Notes: generated from the letters alone by a model not told the origin. Positions 9,905 to 22,500 are shown, counted from the stretch's first letter. The stretch is 34,819 nucleotides of DNA from Ichthyophonus hoferi (GCA_002751075.1 NAOQ01000469.1:16793-51611), one strand, 5' to 3'. Made by a program: numbers and translations.

Positions 9905-11917
9905 ATGAATACTGTTATAACTACCTCACAGCAGTGCACTGGTCCTTATACTTCTCACTTGGTAATAATCCCATTGTGGTCGGGATATCATATATATGCT
10001 CATATATCGAAAAAGCGACATTTATTGGGAAGTGGTAGCGGTTGTACCTAAACTTTGGTAGCAAACATACATGTCTTGTTAGTCGTGATACCTATAGCTT
10101 ACTGCCCTTCTTTACTTTATTTATTAGCATCTAGTAATATGTCTTTCATATCCTTTGATATTCATACATCCACATCAGTACGGTGGTCCCTTTCCCTCGT
10201 CCTAACCCCTTCTCTCTGTGTCTCTCTAGAGGGCTCTAAGGACTGTTCCTCTATCTGCCTCCACTAATTGCGATAAGGCAATTGATCCAGAACAAAGGCC
10301 ACCAAAAAGGAGAAAAATGCGATCCCGACAGGATAGTAACATTGAAAACTATAGTCCTCCCGCCGAGACTACGGACGACTACTCGAAGCTCTCCTTATCC
10401 TGTAGTCTAGAATCCTCTCTCCCTAGTACCCCTTTAAGGACCCCTATCTGTGACCCTGCTTATACCCTTACCCCACCACCTGACCTGTTGGCCGCCCCAA
10501 CCTATGATGATGTACGGGTTATTATTGTACAGTTGATATTGTTAGTTGCCAGGCTATCTTGTAGTGCTCTATATGTACTCCCTGAGGGTTATGCCCTGTT
10601 TGTTTAGTGTTGATAGCTATGGTAACCATTTCTATGTGAGATTTTTGTTCCAAGATATAATGTGGTTAATGATTTAATACTTAATATTCTTCTGTTTCTA
10701 CAGAATGATGAGGAGGAGTGGGAGTACATGTTTGAGAAGGAGGATATTTGTCGGGTTGACCCGGCCCGTGTCTTTGAAGGAAACCCCGAACTTAATGAGA
10801 AAATGAGGTCTATCTTATTAGACTGGTTAGGACAGGTGTGTATATGCTTCTGTATGTGAATACAACTGTAACTCTACTTCTACGTGTACATATGCATGTA
10901 TAATGGTACAGCATTGTCTACTATATTAACCTCTCCCCCTCCCCCCTCTAGCTCTGCCACGAATACTTTTTGCAGACTGAGACCTATCTATTGGCTGTCA
11001 ATTACATTGATCGCTATTTATCTGCTGTTACTGGGGTAACGCGTAGTCGTTTACAATTGGTCGGGACCACTGCCCTATACATAGCTGCCAAATTACAAGA
11101 GGTTCACCCGCCCCAATTAGAGGAATTGGTGGGCCTGACTGTGGGTGCGTGTACATCCAATCAAGTACTACAGATGGAAGTGATTATGTTAGAGGTAAGA
11201 TGGTGATGCGTTGTATTTCAATTGTATTTCTATTCTGTAGTGATTAACTTACACAATTTTATATGTATTTTTTGAACTCTCCTTCTTGTACTAACTTTCT
11301 TTTCTCTCTTTTCCTTAGAGTATCCAATGGTACCTCTCGGCTCAAACTTCTCACTCTTGGATGACGGCATGCCTTCAACAGACCAATAGCTGGGGGAGCC
11401 ACGTAACTAAGGACCCCAGAGCTTTTGATTTGCCAGTCGATCTACAACAGGTCTATCTAGACTGCCAGACCCTGATCACGGCATGTACACTGAGTATTGA
11501 CAGTCATCTTCACGAACAATCTGCTATTGCAGCAGCTGCTATGTGTTTGGTGGGTTGCCCCATTGTGCCAGTGTATATGACACGCCAGGAAGGCTGGGAG
11601 GCCAAAGTCAGAGAATGTACGAATTGGTTGAAACCACTCCATGATATCTTGTTGGTTCAGAACCTTTACCCCAATTTGGTAAGTCTTGAAAATGTTTTAA
11701 AGTTATACACTCTCTCCAACTTCTTGTTAACTTCTTGTGTCTTATTGGTGATCGTAATTATAATCAATCCTCTGTATTCATATTAATAATACCCTGTCTT
11801 TCACCTCTATAGGCTCCCACGACCACCTCGAGAAGGGACCTGTTAAGACATCGTTACATTCTTGGGGCCATTGCATTGGTTAAAATGGCATGTCCACCTA
11901 CCGTGATAGCCTGTTGA
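9905..11917 (+). CDS. CCNE: G1/S cyclin, cyclin E type
   Basis: Regulatory subunit that activates CDK2 at the G1/S transition in the nucleus. Six exons, all phase 0: 9905-9961, 10230-10511, 10704-10835, 10952-11194, 11319-11678 and 11813-11917, giving 392 aa, normal for cyclin E. Exon 1 is the least certain; exons 2-6 are strong. Residues about 38-45 (PPKRRKMR) form a nuclear localisation signal. The cyclin box begins in exon 3 with M-R-S-I-L-L-D-W-L, the hydrophobic-patch MRAIL equivalent. It continues with ETYLLAVNYIDRYL, A-A-K-L-Q-E-V-H-P-P and the cyclin E-type G-A-C-T-S-N-Q-V-L (cyclin A has a different loop), then W-Y-L-S-A-Q-T-S-H-S-W. The second cyclin fold lies in exon 5. An N-terminal T-L-T-P-P-P-D resembles a phosphodegron. 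The C-terminus is short and lacks the usual LLTPP. A poly(A) signal is at 12305-12310. Confidence 0.88.
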
Positions 11918-12561
11918 TTGGCTGTGTCATTACGTTGAATACCGTGCTTGTCGCGGGACCATCTTGTTGAATAACTTATTAGTGACTTTTAGTTTTTATG
12001 TTTTTCTTTCTTTATTATATTTTAGTTATTTTAGTTGATAACTGTACTGCAACTCTTCCGTAATGAATGAAATGCCTTATATACCCGGAGAATAGAAACA
12101 TCCCTTCTCCCACGTCTCCTCTGTTCATTATTACCTTTAAAATAGCTCCTCAATGGTTTTGTACTGTAGAGCAACACAGCAATAACTAAACGAGTATATA
12201 CATCAAATATAGATAAGGGCACTTGCAGGCTATATAATGCCAACAGTGTCGCAATAAGATTATTAAACCTAGAGACCTTGACTTTGGGATAGAAAATAAC
12301 TTTAAATAAAAACAACGTATGCGTTTAAAATATACGAATACCCACCCATAGGGTCTGTTAACCTAACAACTGAAAAGATTATTTACATTTATTGAGTATA
12401 TTGACTGCGCTGCATATGATTTATGGCTTGCTTGGGCATGTATATGACTATTACACCATCAATGTATATAGTTAGTAAGCTGGAACGTGTTATGATATCA
12501 TATATTAACATCTATATAGTTAGTTATAGCAAGCCCGACAAATAAACTGGCGCTTGTAAAT

Positions 12562-12804
12562 TTTGTCGTAATAATTTTCTGTCTTGCACGATTCACTAGG
12601 CGTGCGTAGAAAGGGCAGCATTGGCTTTCTTTCTGATACTCGTGGACCAAAAAAATAAAAATAAATCATTTTACTTCTTAGTATGGGCCTACAGCCTACA
12701 TCCAAGACCATTCTTTCGGTCCACGAGTATCAGAAAGAAAGCCAATGCTGCCCTTTCTACGCACGCCTAGTGAATCGTGCAAGACAGAAAATTATTGCGA
12801 CAAA
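12562..12804. repeat. Near-perfect 87-bp inverted repeat (hairpin) with 69-base loop
   Basis: The left arm 12562-12648 and right arm 12718-12804 are reverse complements at 86 of 87 positions. The single mismatch would be a G-U pair in RNA. The loop is 12649-12717 and A/T-rich on its left side. Stem landmarks are GGTCCACGAGTATCAGAAAG at the start of the right arm and ATTATTGCGACAAA at its end. It could be a recent foldback or MITE-like insertion, an inverted duplication, or a locus for a long hairpin RNA. Confidence 0.95.
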
Positions 12805-13910
12805 TTCTACTATAATTTTATGGTTGGTAGTCATAATCCAATTAGGCCAGCAATGGCCAAGGATAATTCATGTGGTGTTACTTTATATCATTTTCTGTAG
12901 CTATAGTTGGTGGCAAATTTTTCCTTGACCCAAAGCCCTGTAAACTTCCCTGTACTATCTTAATTAATTTATTGTAATAGAATTGTTTGGTAATACCAAA
13001 CCTGCTATATTATTATATGTGTCTTAATATAATATTTTTTACTAATTAGACTCGACAATTTATTTGAAAAAAGTATTTCATGATGCTACTGCTTTATGGG
13101 GTATTGGTTATAATTCTGTTGAAATGGTTGGTACTCGGAGCTCACATTGTAGTTCTATAAGTACGATATCTAGACATCGTAATTATGCTGAATCCTCTCA
13201 TCATACATGTATGTATGAAACATAACTACGTAACCTCGGATTCAAATGCCTCCAAAAAACACCATAAAGGTTAATCTCTTACTCAATAATAATCTAAATT
13301 ACATTTGCCTTTGTGGCGTCATACCACAATATGTTTACAACTCCGATCTTGAATTTTATTGTTTGTCCCACTTGCATTGGAATTAATTCAAGAGTAGAAT
13401 AGTATCACAGAGCCCATCCAATTCTCTTGTAAATTTTAATTACAGAGTTTCAAAAGCCAAGAATCAACCTTATATATGTATTCATAGGTCCGGATGGTAG
13501 ATATATACTCTCATGTCACTCATTATTCTTATGTAGGCGTACTAAGATATTTATCAATATGGACAACTCTGATTGAATTTTGACTTTCACATTAATTTTT
13601 TATTTTATAAATAGCAACTCTTACAGGTCAAGCCTTATATTAATCATTTAATTTTTATGCCTACTAATTTCGTAAGTCTGATACAATAAAGTTGGACAAT
13701 TTGAATTGATATTCATTGACACAGTACAGGACATACTACCTTTTGACGAAAAACGAGAAAGCTTAATTGAAACTTGACACGGTCTCTTTCAATTTTGAAT
13801 ACCTTGACAGCGTGACTTCAGTACATGTTTCATGTTTTTAGGTGTTGTTCGGAAATATGAATTTTTGAATATATTTTTTGTGTTATATATATATGAATTG
13901 TACCTTTCTC

Positions 13911-14236
13911 GTCTTCATCGGACTCGATAAGCTCTTCAATATCTTCTATAATTGTTGTCACGGCCTGGCAGTAGTTTTCTGGAACGTCTGCTTAGTAATG
14001 AAAATGGGACAGCGGTACTTCCTCGGAACAGATTTGTCTTTATAAAGTAAAGGATAAGAGGCACAGTCATTGTTATGTTCTTTGCACACTTTTTCTGGTT
14101 GTTTCGTTTCATGGTTTCTGTTGGCGATACCCAAAGCGGGTTCGTGTTCCCTAACTGCTCCTTACTTACATTGGAACTAGATGCAGAGCACATTGCAACA
14201 TTTTGGTAAATGACGATAGTCCAGCAAATAACATTC
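13911..14236 (-). other. Coding-like stretch on the minus strand, unassigned
   Basis: Two overlapping minus-strand frames give protein-like sequence. One contains VCKEHNNDCASYPLL and PRKYRCPIFITK; the other, nearer 13911-13990, reads TTIIEDIEELIESDEDEKG with a possible donor after it. A GTAAGT and several AG sites are present but I could not build one model with consistent phases. It may be exons of an unseen gene or a decayed insert. No family is recognised. Confidence 0.25.
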
Positions 14237-14539
14237 AAGGTAAACTATGATACGAGAACAATTTTCACAATGAGGCAATAGTTACATATTCCGACTATTG
14301 CGTAAAATGAGCAAAACTGAGCCAAACATGAATTTTTGAAAATGTATAGTTTTACATACGAATGTAATAATATATCTAATATATCTATTGGATGCACGCC
14401 ATCTTCGTACAAACCGCTACCCGCAAGCTCCTTCTAGTTCAATGTCTTCAATATGATTGAATGTAAGATTGGCCAATCTTTATGGCGTTCTACGATTAAA
14501 TACATATTTTCTATTGGAGTAATATTCCGCCAATTTTGA

Positions 14540-14640
14540 CATCACTCAAAATTGAAACAGCCAATGGTAGAGGTCCCCTGACTATAATACTTCAAGATCC
14601 TACAGTTCGGGTACAAAACAATGTTAAATTTATTTAGATC
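14540..14640 (+). mobile_element. LTR-type repeat fragment
   Basis: The block ACTCAAAATTGAAACAGCCA and the following ATGGTAGAGGT recur at 33007-33045, inside the LTR-like segment before a primer-binding-like site. Old fragment; extent approximate. Confidence 0.45.
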
Positions 14641-14723
14641 AGGCCTCCAATTTAATCTATGTATTACTTGCTACTCAAATAGTGTCAAGCACCTCTCCAA
14701 AACTATGTCTCCATAGATCAACA

Positions 14724-14780
14724 TAGCCACAGATGAGTAGGAAGATTCAATCGAAACTCAAATAATAAGTAGATTAATTA
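14724..14780 (+). mobile_element. Fragment of an LTR (family A), inner part of start end
   Basis: Carries AGCCACAGATGAGTAGGAAG and the following TTCAATCGAAACTCAAATAATAAG block, matching 15708-15760. The terminal bases are not recognisable. Old fossil. Confidence 0.5.
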
Positions 14781-14939
14781 TCGTGGCTCAAGATTAGGTT
14801 TAGTAGCATAATGATTTAAAGATAGACGGCTAAAGAGCCATCCTAGAAAAGGGACAAGAGCCAATAAAGGCCTGGGTCAACCAGCCCCACACACAAATGC
14901 GGGGAACATAAGATTCTGATAAATTTGGTGCTCCTTCTC

Positions 14940-15400
14940 TCTCTCAAAACAAACATAATTTACAGGAACGCTCCCGTCTCTACCTATTATTCCGAACATG
15001 GTAACAGAGAAGCTTATACAGTTTATCCTGGTCGTAAAGCCTGGAAATTCTATTAAGTCAACGATCCGCAAATGCCAAAAACATTTCACCCTAACCCTAA
15101 TACATCTACTGACTACTGACCACTACGTATGGGCACCCAATTTTATTACACCTACACTGCCTTTAAATATGCATTTGAACCATCAAAATTTCCAGCTTCA
15201 AAGCTACGCCAGGGTAAAAACTATGGGGCAACACCCACATATCGTCTTAGCCGCCAGATGACAGAGCCAGAGCAGAGAGCCAGCCAGAGCCAGAACCCGA
15301 GCCAGCCAGAGCCAGAGCCAGAGCCGGAGCAAGCAGGAATATTTAACATACAGTTTGTTATTTTTGAGTATCATTAGGAAGTATCTAGTTCATTCAATGA
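14940..15400 (+). other. Coding-like scraps upstream of the Copia fossil
   Basis: Short plus-strand open pieces here look partly protein-like but match no family I know. They sit directly before Copia-type sequence and may be part of the same decayed insertion or of another one. I do not assign a function. Confidence 0.2.
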
Positions 15401-15419
15401 GCGACAAGCCTACACTTAA

Positions 15420-15693
15420 CGCAGATTTTCTTTGACACTGGGAGAGTACTATTGTATGGAGACAACACAAGCGCAGTAAGACTATGCAGCAAGATGTTTG
15501 TTCCCAAGAACATATATAATATTGCCGTTCGGTTCCATTACATTAGAGAAGCGCTAAGAGACGTCTACAAAAACAACCATAACGAAAAATATTTTGAATC
15601 ACGCTCGAGAAAAAAAAACATCAGTATGAGTCCGCTAATGCGTCAATGATCTTCATTGTTCTCTTTCTCTAACTTTTCCAGCCAATGGGAGAG
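15420..15693 (+). mobile_element. Copia-type (Ty1/copia) LTR retroelement fossil: RNase H end plus polypurine tract
   Basis: A short open stretch beginning at 15452 reads G-D-N-T-S-A-V-R-L and ends in F-H-Y-I-R-E-A-L-R-D, the C-terminal RNase H signature of Copia-group Pol (D-N-x-S-A ... H-x-I-R-E). A polypurine tract AATGGGAGAG at 15684-15693 leads directly into an LTR-like start at 15694. Only the 3' end of the element is recognisable; protease, integrase and most of the reverse transcriptase are not seen. It is a broken, old copy. Confidence 0.65.
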
Positions 15694-15900
15694 TGTTACA
15701 GGATCGCTAACCACAGATGAATAAGAAGATTCAATCAAAGCCCAAATAATAAGTGTAACTAGGTTGAATGAAGTGTTTTGGAATGTTTACTAGGTTTCTA
15801 ACATATAAGACATAGTTTTAAAATTAGAAATATGCATATCAGAAATAGGGTCATATGTTTGGTTTGATAAAATACCTCTTAAAAGTAAAAGATAAGTAAT
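15694..15900 (+). mobile_element. LTR (family A) following the Copia polypurine tract
   Basis: Starts TGTTACAGGATCGCTAACCA and continues ACAGATGAATAAGAAGATTC, matching the fragments at 2450-2509, 4938-5000 and 14724-14780. This copy ties that repeat family to the 3' end of a Copia-type element. The right boundary is not clear, so the end is approximate. Confidence 0.55.
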
Positions 15901-16205
15901 CCTGTGCAGCAGATCATACGAATCAATTCCATGGCACAATCAAAATTACGGTATCTGTTTGATTGTTTAGTGAAAAACCATTCATTAAAATTAAAATTAC
16001 TATATTGGCATACAGAACAAGTTGATTAATTGGTAGTTAATTTCTTAATACACAGTAAACGACATCCATATCTATATATAAATATATACGATAAGCGCTT
16101 GGGAGTTCTTATTGAACTCATTCTCATTGGTCTCTATTTGACACAGAGTTTTGTTCACGTTTATGCTATCAAGATCCGCTTTCAGTCAACCCCTAGAAGT
16201 TAAAA

Positions 16206-16303
16206 ATAATAATCTTTAATTATAATAATAATAATAATGAAAATAATAATAAAAATAATAATAATAATATTCATAATCATAATAATAATAATAATAATAA
16301 TAT
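16206..16303. repeat. (AAT)n microsatellite
   Basis: Imperfect trinucleotide AAT run, about 270 bases upstream of the P450 start. Confidence 0.95.
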
Positions 16304-16575
16304 AAAATTAACAAATTAAATAAAAGATTTTAAACTATCTCTTTGATGCTCATTATTACCCTACACCAATAATAACGTGTATCACTAAAGGATCCAATCT
16401 ATGCTTCTTGTTCTTATCTATCACCAATTAGAATCAATAAAAAGCCACCACCATTTACAAAAGCCTTTACCCTATAGGATACATTACAGATACACCAAAT
16501 ATAGATATAGAAATAGATATATAAGTACACGTACACAAACCAAATCGAGTTATTCAGTAAATTAAAATTTTGAAA

Positions 16576-19500
16576 ATGTGGGTAACGGTAGTGTTACTGA
16601 TCCTTGTAGTGGTATGCCTTATCCTGTATCTTGACCAAAGACCCCCTGTGGATAGGAAAATACCTTTGGCACCTGGCTCTCTACCGGTAAGTAGTTGTAT
16701 GACGTGGGAAGCTGGCAGTCTAATCACATCTTGTTGTCTTTCCTTTCTGCTGATCGTAAGGCTTCTAACTAGCCCATGTTCATACATGACCAGTGCATGC
16801 TAACATTGTGCACTCTATTATTTAAATCATACTACAAGGTTATGTTTAAAGCCTAAAAAGCTTTGGTACGGAGGGTAGGCCTAATAGAAATAATAATAAT
16901 AACAATAATAGTTTCATGCAAGCAACGTCTAGTATAAGGACCCACTCAGTCTTTCAAAACTATCCTACACATCTTCGCCTGAAATCAATTAGTGTCTGGG
17001 GGTGACTTTAATTTTTATCTAATAATCTTTTCACATAATCAACCATATACATAACCTAAATGGGTTAGTCTTACTTTATAATTGTACCAGTACGGTATAA
17101 TATATAATAGCTTAAACTCAAAATTCCATCAACACAATAATAACTAGAAACTATAGTTATGCAATCACATCCTAGGTGTATCCATATATAGTATGTCCTA
17201 TTTACCAAACCACCTCTTAACCAATCAGGTCATAGGCCATATTCATCATCTCCTTAGCAATGTAAACAAAGGGGACACCTACAAGGTGCATGTTCATTGC
17301 CGCGATACAATTGGCTCGGTATACCGATTAAAAAAGATTAGACGTAATACCATTATGTTTATTGATCCAAAACTGGCCAGGGCAGTGTTGAGTGATAATG
17401 TCAACTTTGAGTTCCCCCACTACTTTACTAGAATTTTTTCTACATTGGGTAGGCATCACTCTCTAACATGGCCTTTATATATGATTATATAGTTATAATG
17501 TATGTAATGTAAAGATTACCTACCTATCTACTCAGTATAGATATAATATATACTTATATATTTTCTGTTATTACTGGTAGATATTTATATCTACCAAGCC
17601 CTTACCATTCGCCCTACACGTTTGATTGCTATTCAAGTGCTAATTATTGGATTATTTTATTAATAACACATATATAGCCTACTATTTATTTGTACTGGAA
17701 TATCATATACCCAGCCAATTATAATCGCATGCTAATATTTAATTCATTTGAAATTAAATTATAATCACCAATCGTCTATTAGATAAAGTACTATTGCTTA
17801 TCATATGTGACTTAGTTTGGAATTTCCAGATGGACATATTCTCCCATTTTAAAACTTCAGTTATTTATGTTTCAATCACTAATATATAACTTATATAATT
17901 TAAATATATATAGTATTCCAATACATAGTACTACAATTATTCTAAATATATACTTGTATTTAACCAAAATACTGCACCAATTAGAGCCACATTTTATTTT
18001 TAACGAGTTTTATCTTTCACTATTAATCACCTTCCAGATCACACTAACATTTGATGACCCATTATTAACACGCTAGACCAGTCCCAGTGATCAGTTATTT
18101 TGTAAACACTTTAAATACTTATGAACGCCAATTATCATCCTCAGGTAGCACCCTTCTTTTGATAATGAATGGTCCAGAATGGAAGCGCCACAGAAAGCTT
18201 ATTCAGCCTACCTTTGGAACCACCCAATTGCCCTTAGTTCGAGACATCACTAACAGGTAGGAGTAAGAGTTGACTCTTCCCACTAATTAATTGGTAATTA
18301 TTCATAATAGGTTTGATTGGATGAGGCCATTTACGAATGGTTTGTAAGTAATGCTGTCATAACGTTAAGATATTCAATGTCTATTGGCCCAATAAAAAGC
18401 ACAGTAGAGAAAGAGGTGGTGGTAAATAGCATGATACTATACTATATGCTACCAATAATTTCCTTCCATTTACACTTATCCCCCTATCATCTTACAGTGA
18501 AATGAGTATCTTGCTCAAGAAGTGGAGAAGTGCAGCCAATTGCCAGGTAAATCTTAAAAAAGATCTAGCCTCTGTTTCCATGAATGTCATTGGCCAATTA
18601 AGTCTTAGCACTCGGTTTGAGGAGGGTGGCACGTGGATCACTGCAATTAATCAGATCTTTGAAGCACTGAATCGCAGAATACATTGCCCCATTCCAGTGG
18701 TTTGGAGGTAAGAATAATTCACTGCATAGTTTAATATGAATACGCTATAGGTATATATATAGGTCTATACTATACTATACTGTATTATACTATACTAAAC
18801 TACTATATTATATTACACTCTTATACTATACTATATTATACACTACTATACACTACTATATTATACAATACTAAACTACTATATTATATTACACTCTTAT
18901 ACTATACTATGTATTGAAAATATTCAGTTCAAGAAACTCAAATTTCAGCATCTTATATTCAATACGATCTTGCAATTAACCAATTAAAGGAACCTATCAA
19001 GGGTCACCATTAAAGCTAGCTAGTACTAATTTTTGCATCCTATTCTATTATCCTATTGTTTTCTACATGTAGGTTACTTGGTATAGATAACAATGCAGTG
19101 AACGAGTCCATTCTTACTCTAAGGGGTGTAATGTATGATCTTCTGGCCTCTCACGCCAATGATTTGACCAAGAAAGTCCCTAAGGAATCCAAGAGCAAGA
19201 TTAGAGATGTGGTAGGTCCTTACTATACTATGATCTAATATATACCTTATATATATACTTTATACTTTATACTATATATTTTATGCCCTATACCCTATAC
19301 TTTATACTATATACTTTATACCCTATAACTTATACTATATACCATATACTTTATACTATATACCTTATATTATATACTATATACCCTATACCTTATACTA
19401 AATATTCTATACTTTATACTAAATATTCTATACTTTATACTAAATATTCTATACCTTATACTATATAGTAGGATAGTGGGATTATTATAGGGAGAAGTAC

Positions 19501-22500
19501 ACGTTATAATTTAAGGTAACATTTTTTTAGAGTTTTGTTGGTTTTATATTAGACTATGATGACGTAATTTCATTGGAATGATGCCATGAGATGGCATGAG
19601 TCGTTCTCCCGCTGCCTCCCATATATGATATATATATATTACCTTTTACACTGTATACCAGTGCTCACCATCCCTGTGATCTATTTTGCAGGTGTCGGCT
19701 ATGTTGGCCACTCAGAAGGAAGAGTCTGTCACGGGGGTACCTGGGTTGACCAATGATGAGATTGTGGATCAGACCTTCATGTTGTTCCTAGCAGGTAATT
19801 GGTCATTATTAATTGTTAATGGACCAATGGAGTGAGGGTGGGGGGTGGGGGGACGGTCAGTGCTTATGATGAGTGCCTATCTATTAAGATTTATTTATTC
19901 AATCTTCTATCTATGTACTAATATCTATGTATACATCCATGTAGGGTATGAAACTACTTCTACTTGTCTGTTCTGGACTATGTATTCGTTGGCGATGAAC
20001 CCTGACGTTCAGGCAGCCCTGCAGGTATCGTATATTCTTAAGTTTTAATAAGCAGTGTTTATTGGTTATAATTGGTTTTAATTATGTAAAGATTGTTATA
20101 GTTTAAATTCCAAAGATATCATTGGTATATTCTGGACATTATAATTCATAATTAGGGTGGCAAGCACTGGGCAAGATACGCTCGCAACGTATTATGTTAT
20201 CATTATATGTCATAGATTTTATTGGATGGTATGGTTATTATTAAAAGTATTGATTGCTTTACTATCTCTTAGCTAATCATATCAAAAGATTATACGGTCT
20301 GGATTGGGTTGTCCAATGAAATGCAATTAAATTACCACTAGGAACTCTGCCCTGTGTATTTCAATCTCTCTCGTGATTGATTATATTTATTCGATGAATA
20401 TTTCTTTTGATGTATAACCAAACAACAATGACTTACTAGCCAGCCCATTCATTGGTACACTGACGTATGCCGACCAATCATTGACCCTTTCATGGTTTCC
20501 ATATATAGGAGGAGGTGGATCGTGTTCTCCAAGGCAGGCAGCCTACCATGGAGGACATTCCTAAAATGGTAAGTAGGATACACGTGGATCTATTGCCTAA
20601 TATGGCAATTGTTACTCCTTATTGGATTTTTTTCCGTTCTCGTCCAATGAATGATCTGCCCTTTAGTCTTTGAACCGTATAATATTGTAAACTTATCCAA
20701 GCATTATACTCAAATTACCAAATAGTTATATATTGGCATGTGAATCCATAATATGTCATGTAGTGTATAAGGTCACTATAGTAAGCATTGGCCGATCTTT
20801 GATTGTTAGATATATACCATACATCATATAGGGTATGTACATATAGGGTAGGCCGAAGTAACAAAGTAAGCATTGTCCTATTGGTCTCTCTTGTTTTATA
20901 ATTGGGGCACCTGCAGGGTGATGTGTGATGTGTGATGACTACATTACATAGTATAACTATATAAACTATATATGGTATATTTATATTTATAATCTTATGT
21001 ATAAATAGACATTTATTTAAATATATATATATATACCTTGATACCCACATATTTGCTTTCTATTGGCCTATAATTTATTATTCTCTGATAATTGGTTATA
21101 TGCTTAAATGAATGTATGATAGCTAACCTATAACAACCGGCCTTGCCCTAACCATAGCCCTATGTAGACTGTGTTATTAAGGAATCTCTTCGACTCTTCC
21201 CCCCCGGCCCAGCCTTGTAAGTTTAATTAATTATATTATTATAACCTACTCATACATACACGTCTCGCTGAGTTATAGTTAGTAACACAAACGTAGATAT
21301 AGAATAGAATATATATATACTTATATACTCCACGACCAATCATCGTCCAAATATCTGATTATATGCGGTATAGTATATTATGACAGAGTTATGACGCAGT
21401 GGCCTCACCATATAAGGGATGTCTGCCACCATAATATTATAATTACTACCTATATATATAATATCTAAGTATGTATTTAACTATATATTATATAAAAACA
21501 AATATTATAAACAAAGCATTATTAAAGGTAATAGGATTTTCATTTGGTTTTTAGCTTTTTATCACTGACATTCCTTTTATTAGAGGCACGTTTTACTTTC
21601 CTCTAACCTATATACTCTATACAGACTACATGTTAACGTAGTTAAGAGTATGCTGTTGCCCCCTAACATGTGATTGGTGCATATAATTAATGTATTTATA
21701 CCTACCAGTGCCCGTCAAGCTACAGTAACCACTCAGGTGGGCGACTACGTCATCAGTGAAGGAGATGAAATTGGAATCTCTGTATATGGTATACATACTC
21801 ACCCCGATTACTGGGTTGATCCTCTCGTCTATAATCCTGATCGCTGGAAGGTAACTTACTATGTTACTATATATGGTATTATATGGTATTATGTGGTATT
21901 ATTTATTATTATCTGTTGTTATATGTTACTATATGCTGTTGTATGTTATTATATATGGTATTGTGTGTTATTACGTTGCTATATATGCTATTATTATATA
22001 AAAAGTTTGGTGTCTACAGTCTAATTAAAACCCTCCATTATCACGGGTCTGGGCACCTTTTAATGGGTAGTCCTTGTTCATATTGTACTATTGTTCCGAC
22101 CCACTTTAGGGCTTATGAAGCATGGCAATCAATATAACAATATTAAAGCCTACTGACCAATACCCTGGCCCGATGTGATCTTTCCCTTTCACTCCGTATA
22201 TTTCCTTATCCTATATAGGACCTGACGTCTACTCCAGATGCCTTCATGCCTTTTGGTTTTGGACCCAAGATGTGCTTGGGTTGGAGAGTAGCGATGACAG
22301 AGATGGCCTGCTTCTTGAGTTGCTTTGCTCAGGTAGGTTAATGCATGCCTATAACTGCAACTGTTATCCTATAAATGTCTAGGTTTTAATTATTTATTGA
22401 TTTTTGAGCAAAGTAACCAAAATCCCAAAAAGCGTTCAATGTTTGTTTTTTAGCTTCTTCGTTTATATTGCAAGGATGCAACTTTAAATTAATCTATCAA

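Larger units (their letters stand above)
11918..16575. other. Gene-poor intergenic stretch between cyclin E and P450
   Basis: Apart from the items listed separately (hairpin, coding-like stretches, Copia fossil, LTR fragments, AAT repeat) I find no gene. The first ~390 bases are the presumed cyclin E 3' UTR. Short frames on either strand at 12031-12315 and 12520-12928 are explained by UTR sequence and by the inverted repeat. A CCAGAG hexamer run at 15270-15330 encodes a meaningless SQ/PEPE stretch. Confidence 0.55.

Noticed and set aside
9754-11917. Cyclin A or B identity for the cyclin gene
   Set aside because: The G-A-C-T-S-N-Q loop and the W-x-L-S-x-x-T-x-x-S-W segment fit cyclin E, and there is no N-terminal destruction box.
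12520-12928. Two opposing small frames of 63 and 81 codons
   Set aside because: Both are carried by the inverted repeat arms and share the same sequence on opposite strands; no splice or domain support.
15129-15377. 82-codon frame with an S-Q/P-E-P-E run
   Set aside because: The run is a CCAGAG hexamer microsatellite and the rest matches no family; treated as repeat-derived scraps.
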